Of a stretch of DNA of 64,000 nt, positions 24,301 through 35,599 are shown one piece after another (within the stretch, counting starts at the first letter, position 1; every line of letters starts with the position of its first letter). Source of the DNA: Acanthochlamys bracteata (taxonomy: Eukaryota; Streptophyta; Magnoliopsida; Pandanales; Velloziaceae). The stretch is taken from assembly GCA_019914995.1 (NCBI GenBank), contig CM034126.1, forward strand, positions 14,079,001 to 14,143,000, read 5' to 3'. Below the pieces are notes generated by a model. That model was not told the DNA's origin. It saw only the letters and a program-made list of their open reading frames with translations, and searched no databases. The position numbers were made by a program, and so were the translations under genes.

Positions 24301-27027
24301 AAAAGGAGGAAAGAAGGGTGACCGACACCAGCCGGTCAAATGGTAGAGACAATGACTGAATTTAAATGAATAAATTGAGATATTATCTATATAGAATACA
24401 TAGTTCGTTACAGTAATGTGGGGACATGTACGTTGCGTGGCTATGTGCAGCATTTGACAAATATCATATTGCTATTTGGAAAAACTGTAGATAAGAACGC
24501 TGCCACGCCAGCCTTCTCCGGTTCTGCAATGTGGCAGTGCTGAGTCTCTAGAGAAGTCTTGAGAATTTAATTATAATCTTTGTAGTAACTGAAAAACATA
24601 AGGAATTGAATAAAAACTATTGCGCCTTTGACATGCTACCAAATAATCAAATTGATTAACTAAAAACATATTAGATAAACTATTAACATTCATCAAGTTT
24701 TGACTTGGTACATTCAAGTTCACACTTGCTAAACCATAAGACACTTGTTTTAGCATTCTAGTATAATTAAGCTAAATCTATAAATTAAAGTAGTTCATTT
24801 GAGAAATAGAACGAGAAACCTCAAACCCTATATTTCTCTAATCCCAGGGCACGGTGCTGACAAGTTTGAAGTTAAACCACAGTTTAAACGTAGCTTCTTG
24901 CATAAAAGAATCCCACAAACTTAAATTTTGCATTCAAGAAAGAGATAATTGAGGGCGCTAAACATTTACAAGTTACAATTGCCTTAGAAAAAAACTAATT
25001 TGAGAAGTTATACTGCATATAATATATATAGACGGTAATCTTCGTGTTTCACGTGTGATACTAATAAATTTTGATTAATACAAGAACTACTCTATTAGTG
25101 CACCAGCACCATCAACGAAGCGATTCTGTGGGGATAGAACAATGTGTGGACAACATAAGAACCTGCTAAAATCGAGACTATTGTAGAACAAAAACGTGCA
25201 ACATGGCGTATAAAAATTAGGTATTAAATTTGGCTAGAATTGAAATAAGAGTAGGCATAATTATGTATACACTGATAATCTTATCATATATAAAATCAGA
25301 TGGAGTCCTTATCCAACATATGCCAGCCTAGCAAATTTTGGTTAGTTTCATCGAAGTGGCACATGCAATGTGGGCCAATTCGTATCATGCAACTATTAGA
25401 TCAGATTTGGTATAATGACTGTCATGCCAAGGCAAAGATCCAATTCAATGACTCAGTCACATGATCATCTATCTATTCATGTATGAATGTAGGCAAGATA
25501 ATATGAAATTTAAAAGAGAAGACACAGAAGTTTGAAAGTATTTATAAAATAGAATTTTTTTGAAATAAAAAATATTTTTGTTCTTTTTTTATTTTATTTT
25601 ATTTTAAAAAAAAATAATAATATGCAAACATAAAATTTTTTTACATTTTCTAAATTTTTAAATAAATTTTTTAGATATTTATAACATATATTTAAAAGAT
25701 GTGAAATTGAAAATTAAAAAAATTTATTGGAGAAATGGAAAGCCAAACGCTAGACTTATTACCCAATCTAACGATTTTCAAACACCTGGATCTTTTCTTC
25801 CATCAATCTGGTGATATCTTTATAACTTCGTTTCTCAAGATCTGCTCATCGAGCAAATTTTGAAAACTATCATCAGAACCTGTAGTATGCAGGCCTTCAT
25901 AAGCAACATGTTAAAATGAAAACGCCACGCTAGCACAATAAAAGATAGACAGCTCTTCTGAAGAATACACTAAGTTGAGGGATGCAACAAAACAGCTTAA
26001 ATTATTAGACTTTTGAAGAAATACACTAGTGCTTAGACTTTCAAATCTTATGTTATTTGAAGATTTAGAGTTTATTACAGACATTATCAAAAGTTCTATA
26101 AAATAAGGAAAACAAATCAATTTTGTCAGCGGAGGTATCAAGAATATCAAATATTAAAACATATTTTAACAAAATAAAGCCACCAATATTTCTAGTAGCA
26201 GCATAGGTTTGACATCTCATGTTACTTGCGCCAAATTTAAGAAAGAGCAGCAATCGGCTCATAATATTTCTGAACAGAACAACCATACATGTATTGTGCA
26301 AGAATATAGTAAACAATTACATCAATGCAGTTCAAGGCAGTTGAAAGATGAAAGCATGGCAAATCTTATGTGACATGATGATAATACAAGCACTTGAAAG
26401 TACCTCAGGAGACAATCCCGTTGCCAAGCCTTATTGAAGTGGGTGACCTAAGGGAGGACCAAGAGCAGTATCACGTATGCAGTAATTGAAGCTGAACAGG
26501 AGATAATTGTATCATATGCCAAAGGAAAACAATAATAAGAAACTAGTGCATTAAATAAAATAAAATTAGTTTCTTTAATAAGAAACTATTACTTACATTT
26601 TTGTTTGGTAGCTTAAGGACTGCAGAGAGGTTCTAGTCACCAATTTAACAAGCAAATTAAGTTATTTATTAAGAATTCATTCTATGAAAGAAGGTTTACA
26701 GAGTCATCAATACAAATGGCAAATAATAGTTTTGTGACATTAGCTTCTTATTCCAGTACCAGATGTATTAGATGGGGAAGTCTTTTACCCCGCTTGTTTT
26801 TTGCAACTTCTCCAGAGTGTCATCCTTCACTGTACGTTGTTTGCAAATATCAACAGAGGAGAGCAAACGAAAAATGAAGTTCATGTGTCGATAAAAACAA
26901 ATGTCACGATTTAAAATATTTATGAATTTAGCAAAGAACTTACATGTAAATCTTTAAACAATCTACTCCACTCTCATCTCTGGATAAGTTGTGGGTAACA
27001 TTCTTAGCATTTATCTTGACTTAAGCA
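24301..27027. other. aquaporin upstream region and AT-rich DNA
   Basis: Upstream of the TIP1-like gene, with an AT-rich MITE-like insert at about 25530-25757 (right tip ends AAAGCCAAACGC). Around 26760-26835 the minus strand has an exon-like stretch after ACAG encoding KDDTLEKLQKTSG up to a TAA stop. Around 26450-26500 it has a short hydrophobic exon-like stretch (ITAYVILLLVLP, then TAG). These could be downstream exons of the putative gene whose first exon is at 31815-31991, but I could not join them in frame. Confidence 0.35.
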
Positions 27028-27032
27028 GAAAG
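27028..27032 (+). other. left target-site duplication of copia element 1
   Basis: GAAAG directly before the 5' LTR, repeated directly after the 3' LTR at 31207-31211. Confidence 0.85.
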
Positions 27033-27212
27033 TGTTGGAGTGAGTCTAACACATAATTTCTCTTAGATATTTTTTTAATTATTTTAGATATCTTTCCTTA
27101 GAATTAGATTTTTATTATTATTCTAGAACTCTCCTTATTTAGTATTATAAGGAGCCTATATATATGTACTTGTATTGAACTATTGGAATAAGATTGAAAG
27201 AATTTTTCAATA
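27033..27212 (+). repeat. 5' LTR of copia element 1
   Basis: Starts TGTTGG and ends CAATA (CAACA in the other LTR). Contains the TATATATATG promoter-like stretch. 180 bases, 21 more than the 3' LTR because of an internal TTAGATAT-type duplication or deletion. Confidence 0.9.
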
Positions 27213-27224
27213 TGGTACCAGAGC
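27213..27224 (+). other. primer binding site, initiator tRNA-Met
   Basis: TGGTACCAGAGC differs by one base from the common plant copia primer site TGGTATCAGAGC and directly follows the LTR. Confidence 0.85.
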
Positions 27225-27566
27225 AAAAACTCTAAATCTGTCCGCCGCCATCGTGGAGATAACGACTGTTACGGCCAGATTTTGACCAGACTATCCGTTG
27301 CGATCGTGGAGATACGATTACAACGGTTAGAAATTCCGACCAAGATAAATCCGGCGTTTTAACGGAATTAGATCTATAGAAAAAAAAAATCATCATCAAA
27401 CCTATCTGCCGCCGCTGTCATCAACACTTCTGCCGCTGCCGCTTACTGTCGCAATAGTCGCTGCCTCCAACAGCCAGATCCGCTGCTTTGCCGAAGCTGC
27501 CGCCAGACCGCTCAACTAAAATTTTTACCGCCGATCGCTCTGGATTCAAACTTAGATCTGAGCTGA

Positions 27567-30500
27567 ATGGAGACATGTACTTATTGTGGTAAGTTTGGCC
27601 ACAATAAAGACTCATGTTTCAAATTAATTAGATATCCAGATTGGTGGGAAGAATTAAGGAAAAAAAGAAAGCTCCTTAGAGAAGCGCAGGTTGGTTTAGA
27701 TTTTTCAAATTCAGATAACGAAACATGTGCGTTAAATACTATTTCAGATTCTAATAAGGATACGAGATGGATTCTAGACTCTGGGGCCACGGATCATATG
27801 ACATTTGATCCGAAAAATTTTCATACCACGACTACTCCAGTTAGACATAATGTGACATATGCTAATGGAGACACTTATCCAGTGACAAGTGCTGGGACAG
27901 TGATGTTGACACCATTTTTGTCTCTACAAGATTGCTTACTTGTTCCTTTTTTATCAAATAACCTATTGTCTATTGGACAAATCACTGAACAATTGAATTG
28001 TATTGTTCTATTGTATCCATATTTTTGTTTACTTCAGGATATCCAGACACATGAGATTATTAGGCGTGGTACTAAAAGAGGAGGCCTATATTATTTGGAT
28101 GATATCAGTTCCGAAAGAATTCATAGCGTTTGTGGATCTGATATTGACAAGAAGAATAAAGTTTGGCTTTGGCATCGACGACTAGGTCATGTTTCTTTTG
28201 CCTATTTACGTCATTTATTGCCATTTTTATTTTCTGGTCTCAAAGAGTCTGAATTTCAGTGTGAAGCTTGCATTCTTGCTAAGAATCACCGAGTGCCTTA
28301 TTTTTCTGTTATGAGTAAACGATCAACTCCGTTTGAATTAGTACATTCAGATGTTTGGAGACCCTCTCCTGTTATGACACTTACTGGCATTAGGTGGTTT
28401 GTGATATTTGTGGATGATTGCACAAGTATGACATGGTTATATATTTTAAAAAATAAAAGTGATGTAGTAGATATATTTGTACGGTTTCATAAGATGGTGC
28501 AGACTCAGTTTTCTTTTCATATTCGAGTCTTTCGCTCTGATAATGGATGAAAGTATGTTAATACCTTTTTGAGCTCTTATCTTCATCAGCATGGTATTAT
28601 TCATGAAACCTTATGTCCACACACACTACAACAAAATAGAGTGGCTGAAAGAAAAAATCGACATATTTTAGAGACCGTTCGTGCTTTATTATTTAGAGTT
28701 CATGTTTCAAAGCACTATTGGGTAGATGCAATTCAGTCTGCAGTTTATTTGATTAACCGCATGCCTTTTAGAGTGCTAAATTTTCGGACACCACTTGAGG
28801 TTTTAGCTACATTTGTCATGATATCTTCTGTTCTCTCACTTCCACTTCGGATTTTTGGATATGTTGCATTAGTATATTTGCAGAAGACTCAGAGGAACAA
28901 ATTAGATCCATGTGCTTTGAGGTGCGTTTTTTTTTGTTATGGTCCTCAGTAGAAAGGTTATCGCTGTTATCATCCTCCGACATGCCGTACTTTTGTGACT
29001 ATGGATGTGACATTTCTAGAGTCAGAAATGTATTTTATCAGATCGATATCACATTCAGATCTTCAGGGGGAGATAGAAGCTACGGAAGATCTGAATTGGC
29101 TTACCATTAAACTCAGCATACATATTGAGGAAGGTCAGAGATAATGTGTGAGTTATAACTCAGGTCTAAAAGAGAATAGAACTACTGAACATGAATTAAA
29201 AAACATAGAAGAGGTAGAAGGAGCTGAAGTTGTGGGAGAAATGCCTCACTCGCATCCTTTAGTACCTCTTCAAACTACTGACGATATCTTTGAGATAAAC
29301 ACCGAAACTCAAAATAATGTTGTGGATAAATTTAACATTGTCAACAAGAGTTATCAGCTGTCATATAGAGAAAATCGTGGAAAACCTCCTGAGAGATATT
29401 CACCAGAAGGGAAGTCTCTAGATATCCTATTGTTAATCATGTATCTTCTCACAAACTGTCTTCTTTATATGTGCCTTTTATTAATCAGGTAGCAGTTATG
29501 ACTCTTCCTTTTAGTACTAGAGAAGTCTTATCCAATCCTAAATAGAGTAAGGCTATGAATGAAGAGATGGATGCTCTTCAGAAAAATTTGACTTGGGAGA
29601 TAGTGCCACTACCAGAAGGAAAAAAAACAGTTGGCTGTAAGTGGGTGTACACTATCAAACACAAAGCAGATGGAACGATAGAGAGGTATAAGGTAAGGTT
29701 AGTGGCCAAGGGATATTCACAGACTTATGGAGTAGATTATCACGAGACATTTGCTCCAGTTGAAAAAATTAATACCATCAGAGTATTGCTGTCTCTCGCA
29801 GCAAATCTTGATTGACTCTTGCAGCAGTTTAATGTAAAGAATGCATTTATTCATGGTGAATTAGAAGAAAAAGTGTATATGAAACTTCCGTCTGGTTATG
29901 GTGTATCGGGAAGAACTGACTATGTCTGCAGGCTAAAAAAACTCTATACGGACTAAAGCAATCTCCAAGAACATGGTTTGGTAGATTTAGTCAAGCCTTA
30001 AGCAGATATGGTTACCGACAGAGTAATGCTGATCATACATTATTCTTGAAGAACTAGAATGATAAGATAACTGCTTTAATAATCTATGTTGATGATATGA
30101 TTGTTATATTTAATGATCATGAAGAAATTCAAAAATTGAAGACATATCTAACCTCTGAATTCGAGATGAAAGAATTTGGATAGTTGAAATATTTTTTGGG
30201 CATTGAAGTGGCCAGATCTAAGTAAGGTATTTTTCTATCACAAAGAAAATATGTCCTTGACTTATTATCTGAGACAGGAATGTCGGATTGCAAACCTGCC
30301 GACACACCTATCATTGAGAATCATAACTTAGCAGAGCTCCCTAATCAAATGCCAATAGCTAAGAAAAAATATCAACGATTAGTTGGTATGTTGATTTATT
30401 TATCACATAATCGCCCTGATATAGCATATGCTGTTAGCGTTGTCAGTCAGTTTATGCATTCTCCAAGTGTTGATCATATGGAAGCTGTGAACAGAATTCT

Positions 30501-31040
30501 GAGATACTTGAAATCTGCACCAGACAAAGGATTATTATTTAAAAAATATAATAATCTGAATATAAATGGATATACTGATGCAGACTGGGCAGGAGATAAG
30601 ACAGATAGACGCTCTACATCTGGCTATTTTACATTTGTTGGAGGTAATCTAGTCATATGGAGAAGTAAGAACAGAAAGTTGTTGCTCGATCTTCTGCTGA
30701 AGCTGAATATAGAGAAATGGCACATGGAATTTGTGAACTTATATGGCTTCGAATATTATTGACAGAGTTTGATTTTCCTCCAAAGAGTTTTACGAAGCTA
30801 TTTTGTGATAATAAGGCTGCAATAAATATTGCTCATAATCCAGTACAGTATGATCGCACCAAGCATGTTAAGGTGGATCGATATTTCATCAAAGAGAAAT
30901 TGAATTCAAAGTTAATTGAGTTACCTTTTGTGAACTCCGAAGCACAGCTAGCAGACATATTGACAAATAGTATCTCGAGTAGAATTTTTTATAACTCACT
31001 AAGTAAATTGGGCATCGATAATATCTTTGCACCAACTTGA
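27567..31040 (+). pseudogene. copia element 1 pol remnant (nucleocapsid, protease, integrase, RT, RNase H)
   Basis: The open part 27567-28550 has a CCHC knuckle (CTYCGKFGHNKDSC), the aspartic protease motif ILDSGATDHM, the pre-integrase zinc domain (WHRRLGHVS with CEAC) and the start of the integrase core (HSDVW). It stops inside the SDNG motif. Integrase resumes at 28569-28950. RT starts near 29555 (KWVYTIKHKADGT, RLVAKGYSQ) and has the YVDDM box near 30087. RNase H with ADWAGDKTDRRSTSGY is near 30574, and the final ORF runs to 31040. Internal stops include 28548-28550, 28951, 29542 and 29812; at several the family consensus is Trp or Gln. No restored product is implied. Confidence 0.9.
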
Positions 31041-31047
31041 GGAGGAG

Positions 31048-31206
31048 TGTTGGCGTGAGTCAACACATAATTTATCTTAGATATTTTTTCTTAGAATTAG
31101 ATATTTTTTTATTATTCTAAAATTTTCTTTATTTAGTATTATAAGGAGTCTATATATATGTAATTGTATTGAACTATTGGAATAAAAGTGAAAGAGTTTT
31201 TCAACA
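31048..31206 (+). repeat. 3' LTR of copia element 1
   Basis: Starts TGTTGGCG after the purine tract and ends CAACA, followed by GAAAG. 159 bases. Confidence 0.9.
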
Positions 31207-31211
31207 GAAAG
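31207..31211 (+). other. right target-site duplication of copia element 1
   Basis: GAAAG, identical to 27028-27032. Confidence 0.85.
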
Positions 31212-31814
31212 TATTAGGTATATCAAAATAACTGAAGGGAAGAAAATGGCATCTACAAATGATATCTATATTCCCCTCCAATTGAAAATAGATTTTCATA
31301 TCATCTAATTATAGAGCAGCAATATTAACAAGGAATATGAATAGGTAACATCATTTCCAAATATTTCTATCTTTTATGGCTAACTAATGTAGGGATGGTG
31401 TCAACTAACTGTCGTACATATAATGTAGGAGAGGAAGTAGCACAGAAAATTTACAAGAAGTGAAGAGTGGAATAAGCTGAAAAGAGAACTAGGGGAACAG
31501 AAATTTCTTTCTTCCTGTACCATGCTAGACAAAAATCAAATCAGGGGAGCCAACATTTTTTTATCTTGTTAACCACTTCATGTGCTCCATCTTGTTAACC
31601 ACTTAATGATGATTTCACATGTTTTTGAGCAACGACATTCATAACATCCTATCGTACTCACGTAAGTATACTCCTGGTCCAAAAACGTAGCAGAGGTATT
31701 TTACGAACTTTTAATCATAGTGAAACAACGAAGAATCCCCCAGTGCGATCAACCAGGACACCTATTAACCGTGAAAACATAAGAAATCAGAAAATTGAAC
31801 GAATGAAAGAGAAC

Positions 31815-31991
31815 CTGTGAGAGTTGAGATCGATCGGAAGCGTTGATCATTGAAGAGATCGAGAGTCGCGGGGTGATCGAGCGAGGATTCTCGGAAAAAG
31901 TTTGGAAAGATGAAGCGGAGAAAAGTTTTGGTGGAGAAAAAGAAGAAAGTTTGAATGTAAAGGAAGAAGAGGAGCAGTAGAGGAGGGACAT
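31815..31991 (-). CDS. putative first exon encoding a plastid transit peptide
   Basis: The minus strand has an ATG at 31991 and 59 codons ending at CAG before a GT (31813-31814). The peptide is rich in Ser, Phe and Lys, poor in acidic residues at its start (MSLLYCSSSSFTFKLSS), and looks like a chloroplast transit peptide. The base composition (TCTTC-rich, CG-containing) stands out from the AT-rich surroundings. Downstream exons on the minus strand would lie left of this point, across copia element 1; exon-like pieces exist near 26835-26770 and 26500-26450 but I could not connect them in frame. I do not recognise the protein. It may be an intact gene with a retrotransposon in an intron, or a broken one. 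Confidence 0.45.
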
Positions 31992-32021
31992 GGAACTAGC
32001 AACAGAAAGTAAGTGAAGCAA

Positions 32022-33976
32022 TTGAGAACGAAAGGAAGAAGAAGAAGACGGTCACGAGCAACAATGAACGGGTCCGATTAGGGCCATTTATAATCTTCAA
32101 GGCCTGTTGCTTTTTTAGAGGCCTGCAAAATCGCAATATATCCCAGTTTGATTAAGGATCCGTTCTTTTAACTTGAAAGTAAATTTTTTTGAAAGTGAAT
32201 TCTTAGACGTAAATTGTTAAAAATAGTGTTATTAATATGATGTATTTTTTTATATTGAAAATAAATTAAAAGTGAGTTTTTATATTTTTTTTAATAAAAA
32301 ATAAATTAGTAGCGACGTAAAAAAAAAATCACTTTCGTGTGTAAAAGAACACACACTAATCCCGATGTAGTTGTAACGTTACATTGTGACCCAATCTCAT
32401 TAATGACACTGCTAAGTGTTATTTCTTAAGATTTGTTTTAATCAGTAAAAAATGAAATTTGTGAAACTGAATTTGATTAAATTTAATAAAAAATAGATAA
32501 AAAGTGAGTTTAAAATAAATTAAAATATATAAAATGAGCTTGAATTCAAAATATAACAGAAAAATAAAAAAGTAAATTCCATGCACTTAAAATACACCTT
32601 TATTACCATTCTAATCGAAAATAATATGAGCGCTTTTCCTCTATATGACCATGGCAATTGTGTCATATGGGTTACGTTAGATCAAACTCATTATATTAAA
32701 CTCAACCCAATGTAGTAAAATTTTTATTTGTTATACGCTAATCCAAATAGGTTGGGTTTGATTGTCTAATTATTTAAAAAATATTTTATCATACAAATTA
32801 TTAGATTAAATAAAACTTATCTTTTTATATTTGGAAATAATAAAATTAGTAAACTAAATAGTTATTATCTATTAAAATTTTAAGCGCAGTGACTTCACGC
32901 AAAAATTTTAATTAAATAAATTTTGCTTAATCTATTTGAACTTTATATTTGTTAAAATATAATATATTAATTATAATAACAAACATTTTCTATCAATAAA
33001 AACTTTTTAATCAACTAATTTATTAATATAATATAAGAGCCAAAAGTTTGAATTCGAATCAAAATTAAGTTCAAAAAAATTAGCACATTCAAAAACATAC
33101 TAGAATATAATATAATTATTATACTAATAATTTTTTTTCATCAATTTAAAATTTTAAATTAACAGGTTTATTACAATATTTAGCCAAAAGTTTTGACCCA
33201 TTAGATTTGGATTGGTTTGATCCAATAAATTGGTCAATTTTGACCACCCTTATTCTATATGGCAATAGGTGAAAGCAATCATGCATCTGATGAATATGGC
33301 AGATCAAAGCCATTGCCTGGGGTATCTTCTCTTTTACACTAAAATAACTTTAGAGTTAAATGTGTCACAAGAACATATATAGACAACTCCACCATTATTA
33401 ATAACATATCTCCAAGCATAGTAGGATAGAAACATTGTCCACGAGAGTGAAAGAAGACCACTGCCTACTTAAACAGGTCATGGCAAGCTACTTGATACAA
33501 GTTGAGAGAGTGACTCAACGCTCAAAAACTGTTCGGCCATCAATTAAAGGAAGAAAATTAATTAACATTGCTGCTGTTAAGTGTTAGCACCTTCATCATT
33601 TGACACATGACATTAATTAATATACAGAGAAGCATTCCATTCCATGGTTTAATTTGCAAAAGAAAAAAAAACTTATAAATAATGGTCAATTATATATGGA
33701 GATGGTAGCTAGGCTGGCTGGATATAACTGAAAGCAACACACCGATATCAAGTCTCAGCAGCTAATCAAGTTTTCAAGCCTGTCCACTACTTAATTAACA
33801 TGCACTCAAGTTATCAACCAGCTCTTAAGCCTTAGATCAGGCCATGAATTAGGTAAGTCGATTATTTATAGTAGAACCATTCTGAATTAGGTGTCAGATT
33901 ACTTCGTGATTTGGCTAGAATGTTTATTAGAAGATCAACTCAAACTGTTCCGCTCAATTTGGATAGAAATAAATAT
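32022..33976. other. intergenic, transposon-derived DNA
   Basis: Holds a MITE-like insert (32157-32356) and a larger element with GACCACCCTT at its right end (about 32649-33250) that resembles the one at 13179-14037. The rest is AT-rich without a credible ORF. Confidence 0.45.
32157..32356. mobile_element. MITE-like element, family B
   Basis: Left tip CCGTTCTTTTAACTTGAAAGT and right tip ACTTTCGTGTGTAAAAGAAC are imperfect inverse copies around an AT-rich core. A similar insert lies at about 45297-45492. Confidence 0.5.
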
Positions 33977-34315
33977 TGTTAGAAATAGCGAGTGTGTTCG
34001 GTTGTTAATAGACGCAGCGAAAATATAAATACACTCAAAGATCTTGTGTAAGCAATATGAGAATTGACAAAAGAGCAAAATTAACACAAAGACAAGAGAT
34101 TTACGTAGAAAAAAATGAAAAAAATTCCACGGAAAGGTAATAGCTTTCAAAAAAATCAATATTATTATGAATAACTCAAAGCAATTACAAACTCTTATAT
34201 TACACTTTAAGTGCAATTTCTAACTAAAATATTTTATTTAAATCTTTCATACTTGATATTATGAACGGTGTAATTGATACTTCAAACAAATATTTCTTAC
34301 CCATATATATATTTA
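33977..34315 (-). repeat. truncated LTR fragment of the copia element 2 family, inverted
   Basis: On the plus strand it begins TGTTAGAAATAGCGAGTGTG, the inverse of the 3' end of the LTR at 35049-35576. It follows that LTR through GACAACCGAACACAC, GTTTGTAATTGCTTTGAG and GAAGCATCAATCACA-type words back to the TATATAT stretch. About 340 of 528 bases remain, diverged; the 5' part is gone. Confidence 0.8.
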
Positions 34316-35048
34316 AAAAATAATTAATATGAATAACAATAAAATTTTATAATTACATTTTTTTATATTTTTCAAATTTTAAAATAAGTTTTATAAAAAG
34401 TTATTGAGAAGTATGAATTGAAAAAATTAAAAATAATTTTACGGAACTCACTCTTAAAGCCGACTTAAGTGTATATACTGTGCTTTCTAATTAAGAGTTC
34501 TTTTTATCAGTTCAAATGTGTATATCAGCTGGCTTTTGTGCAAATCCAATCACGTCTGTCGGACCAATGTAACGAAAAGTAGAGATCTGCTGTACGCAGT
34601 GATATGGAATTAATTCACATTACTAGATGAACTAGTTCAAAATTATGAGATAATTAAAGATATACAGCAGCACTCAAATATATGATCATATAGGGACTAG
34701 AGTCTCCTGATAGGTTAGTAATAATCTAGGTTGGGATTGTGGGGCGAGTAAAGTGCAACTGTTGCGGGGTCCGTCGAGAGCTAGTTGAGAGAGTTGATAT
34801 AAGCTTATCTAATCCATCTCTTTTATTTGTTTTTGCAGCTTCTTTCTATTGTTCTTCGGCAATTACTGAATATGTATATATGGCGGCAAATTCTGCTTAC
34901 GCCAGAGAGAAAGAAGTCAAACCTCATTTGAAGGAACAAAGGAAGGAAGGAAAGCAATAGAAAAACCTAATCCAGAAACTTCCTCTTGGTGCTCAATAAA
35001 CCAGATAGCTAGATCCATCCAAACTCAAGCAACATATGAACACTTGTA
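34316..35048. other. spacer before copia element 2
   Basis: AT-rich DNA between an LTR fragment and the next element. A 73-codon ORF at 34739-34960 shows no recognisable domain. Nothing further seen. Confidence 0.5.
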
Positions 35049-35576
35049 TGTTAGACATTGTAAAGCACTATATAAATTAGTGGTTAATAAATTAAATATA
35101 TATTCATATTAAAATACTAAAGAATTAAGGAAGATAAAACAATACCAATGAAGTTGGAAGGTTAAAGAAGTTGAAGCATTTAATGGAAGATGGAAAGCCA
35201 AAGAATTCAATTAATGAGAAGGTTTAGAAATTCAATAGTCTTTTTGGCACATTATATATATGGATAATAATTACTTGTTTGAAGCATCAATCACATCATT
35301 CACAACATTAAGTGTGAAAAATAGAAGCAAAGTATTCTAGTTAGAAGTTTCATATAGTGTAATACAAGAGTTTGTAATTGCTTTGAGTTAGTGATTTTTT
35401 TGAAGGCTAGTTTGCCTTCCCGTGAGATTTTTCTCATTTTTTTCTCACGTAATTCTCTTGTCTTTGTATTTGTTTTGCTCTTTTCTCAATTCTCATATTG
35501 CTTATGCAAGATCCTTTAGTGTGTTTATATTTCCGCTGCGTCTATCGACAACCGAACACACTCGCTATTTCTAACA
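35049..35576 (+). repeat. 5' LTR of copia element 2
   Basis: 528 bases from TGTTAGACATTG to CTATTTCTAACA. Contains the TATATATATGG stretch. More A/T-shifted than its 3' partner. Confidence 0.92.
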
Positions 35577-35578
35577 AA

Positions 35579-35591
35579 TGGCATCAGAGCC
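35579..35591 (+). other. primer binding site, initiator tRNA-Met
   Basis: TGGCATCAGAGCC, one base off the usual TGGTATCAGAGCC, two bases after the LTR. Confidence 0.85.
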
Positions 35592-35599
35592 ATTGGTTT

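Larger units (their letters stand above)
27033..31206 (+). mobile_element. Ty1/copia LTR retrotransposon 1, degenerate, largely gag-less
   Basis: Complete frame of an LTR element: 5' LTR 27033-27212, tRNA-Met primer site TGGTACCAGAGC at 27213-27224, polypurine tract GAGGAGGAG near 31039-31047, 3' LTR 31048-31206 and GAAAG duplications. Domain order is nucleocapsid, protease, integrase, RT, RNase H, which defines copia. Only about 340 bases lie between the primer site and the nucleocapsid zinc knuckle, so most of gag is missing. The coding region is broken by several stops and a frameshift. The LTRs differ by about a dozen substitutions and one 21-base indel, so it is not a recent insertion. 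It cannot be autonomous as it stands. Confidence 0.92.

Noticed and set aside
34739..34960. 73-codon ORF with CNCCGV motif
   Set aside because: Lies between an LTR fragment and copia 2. The Cys cluster is too short for a known finger and nothing flanks it as a gene.
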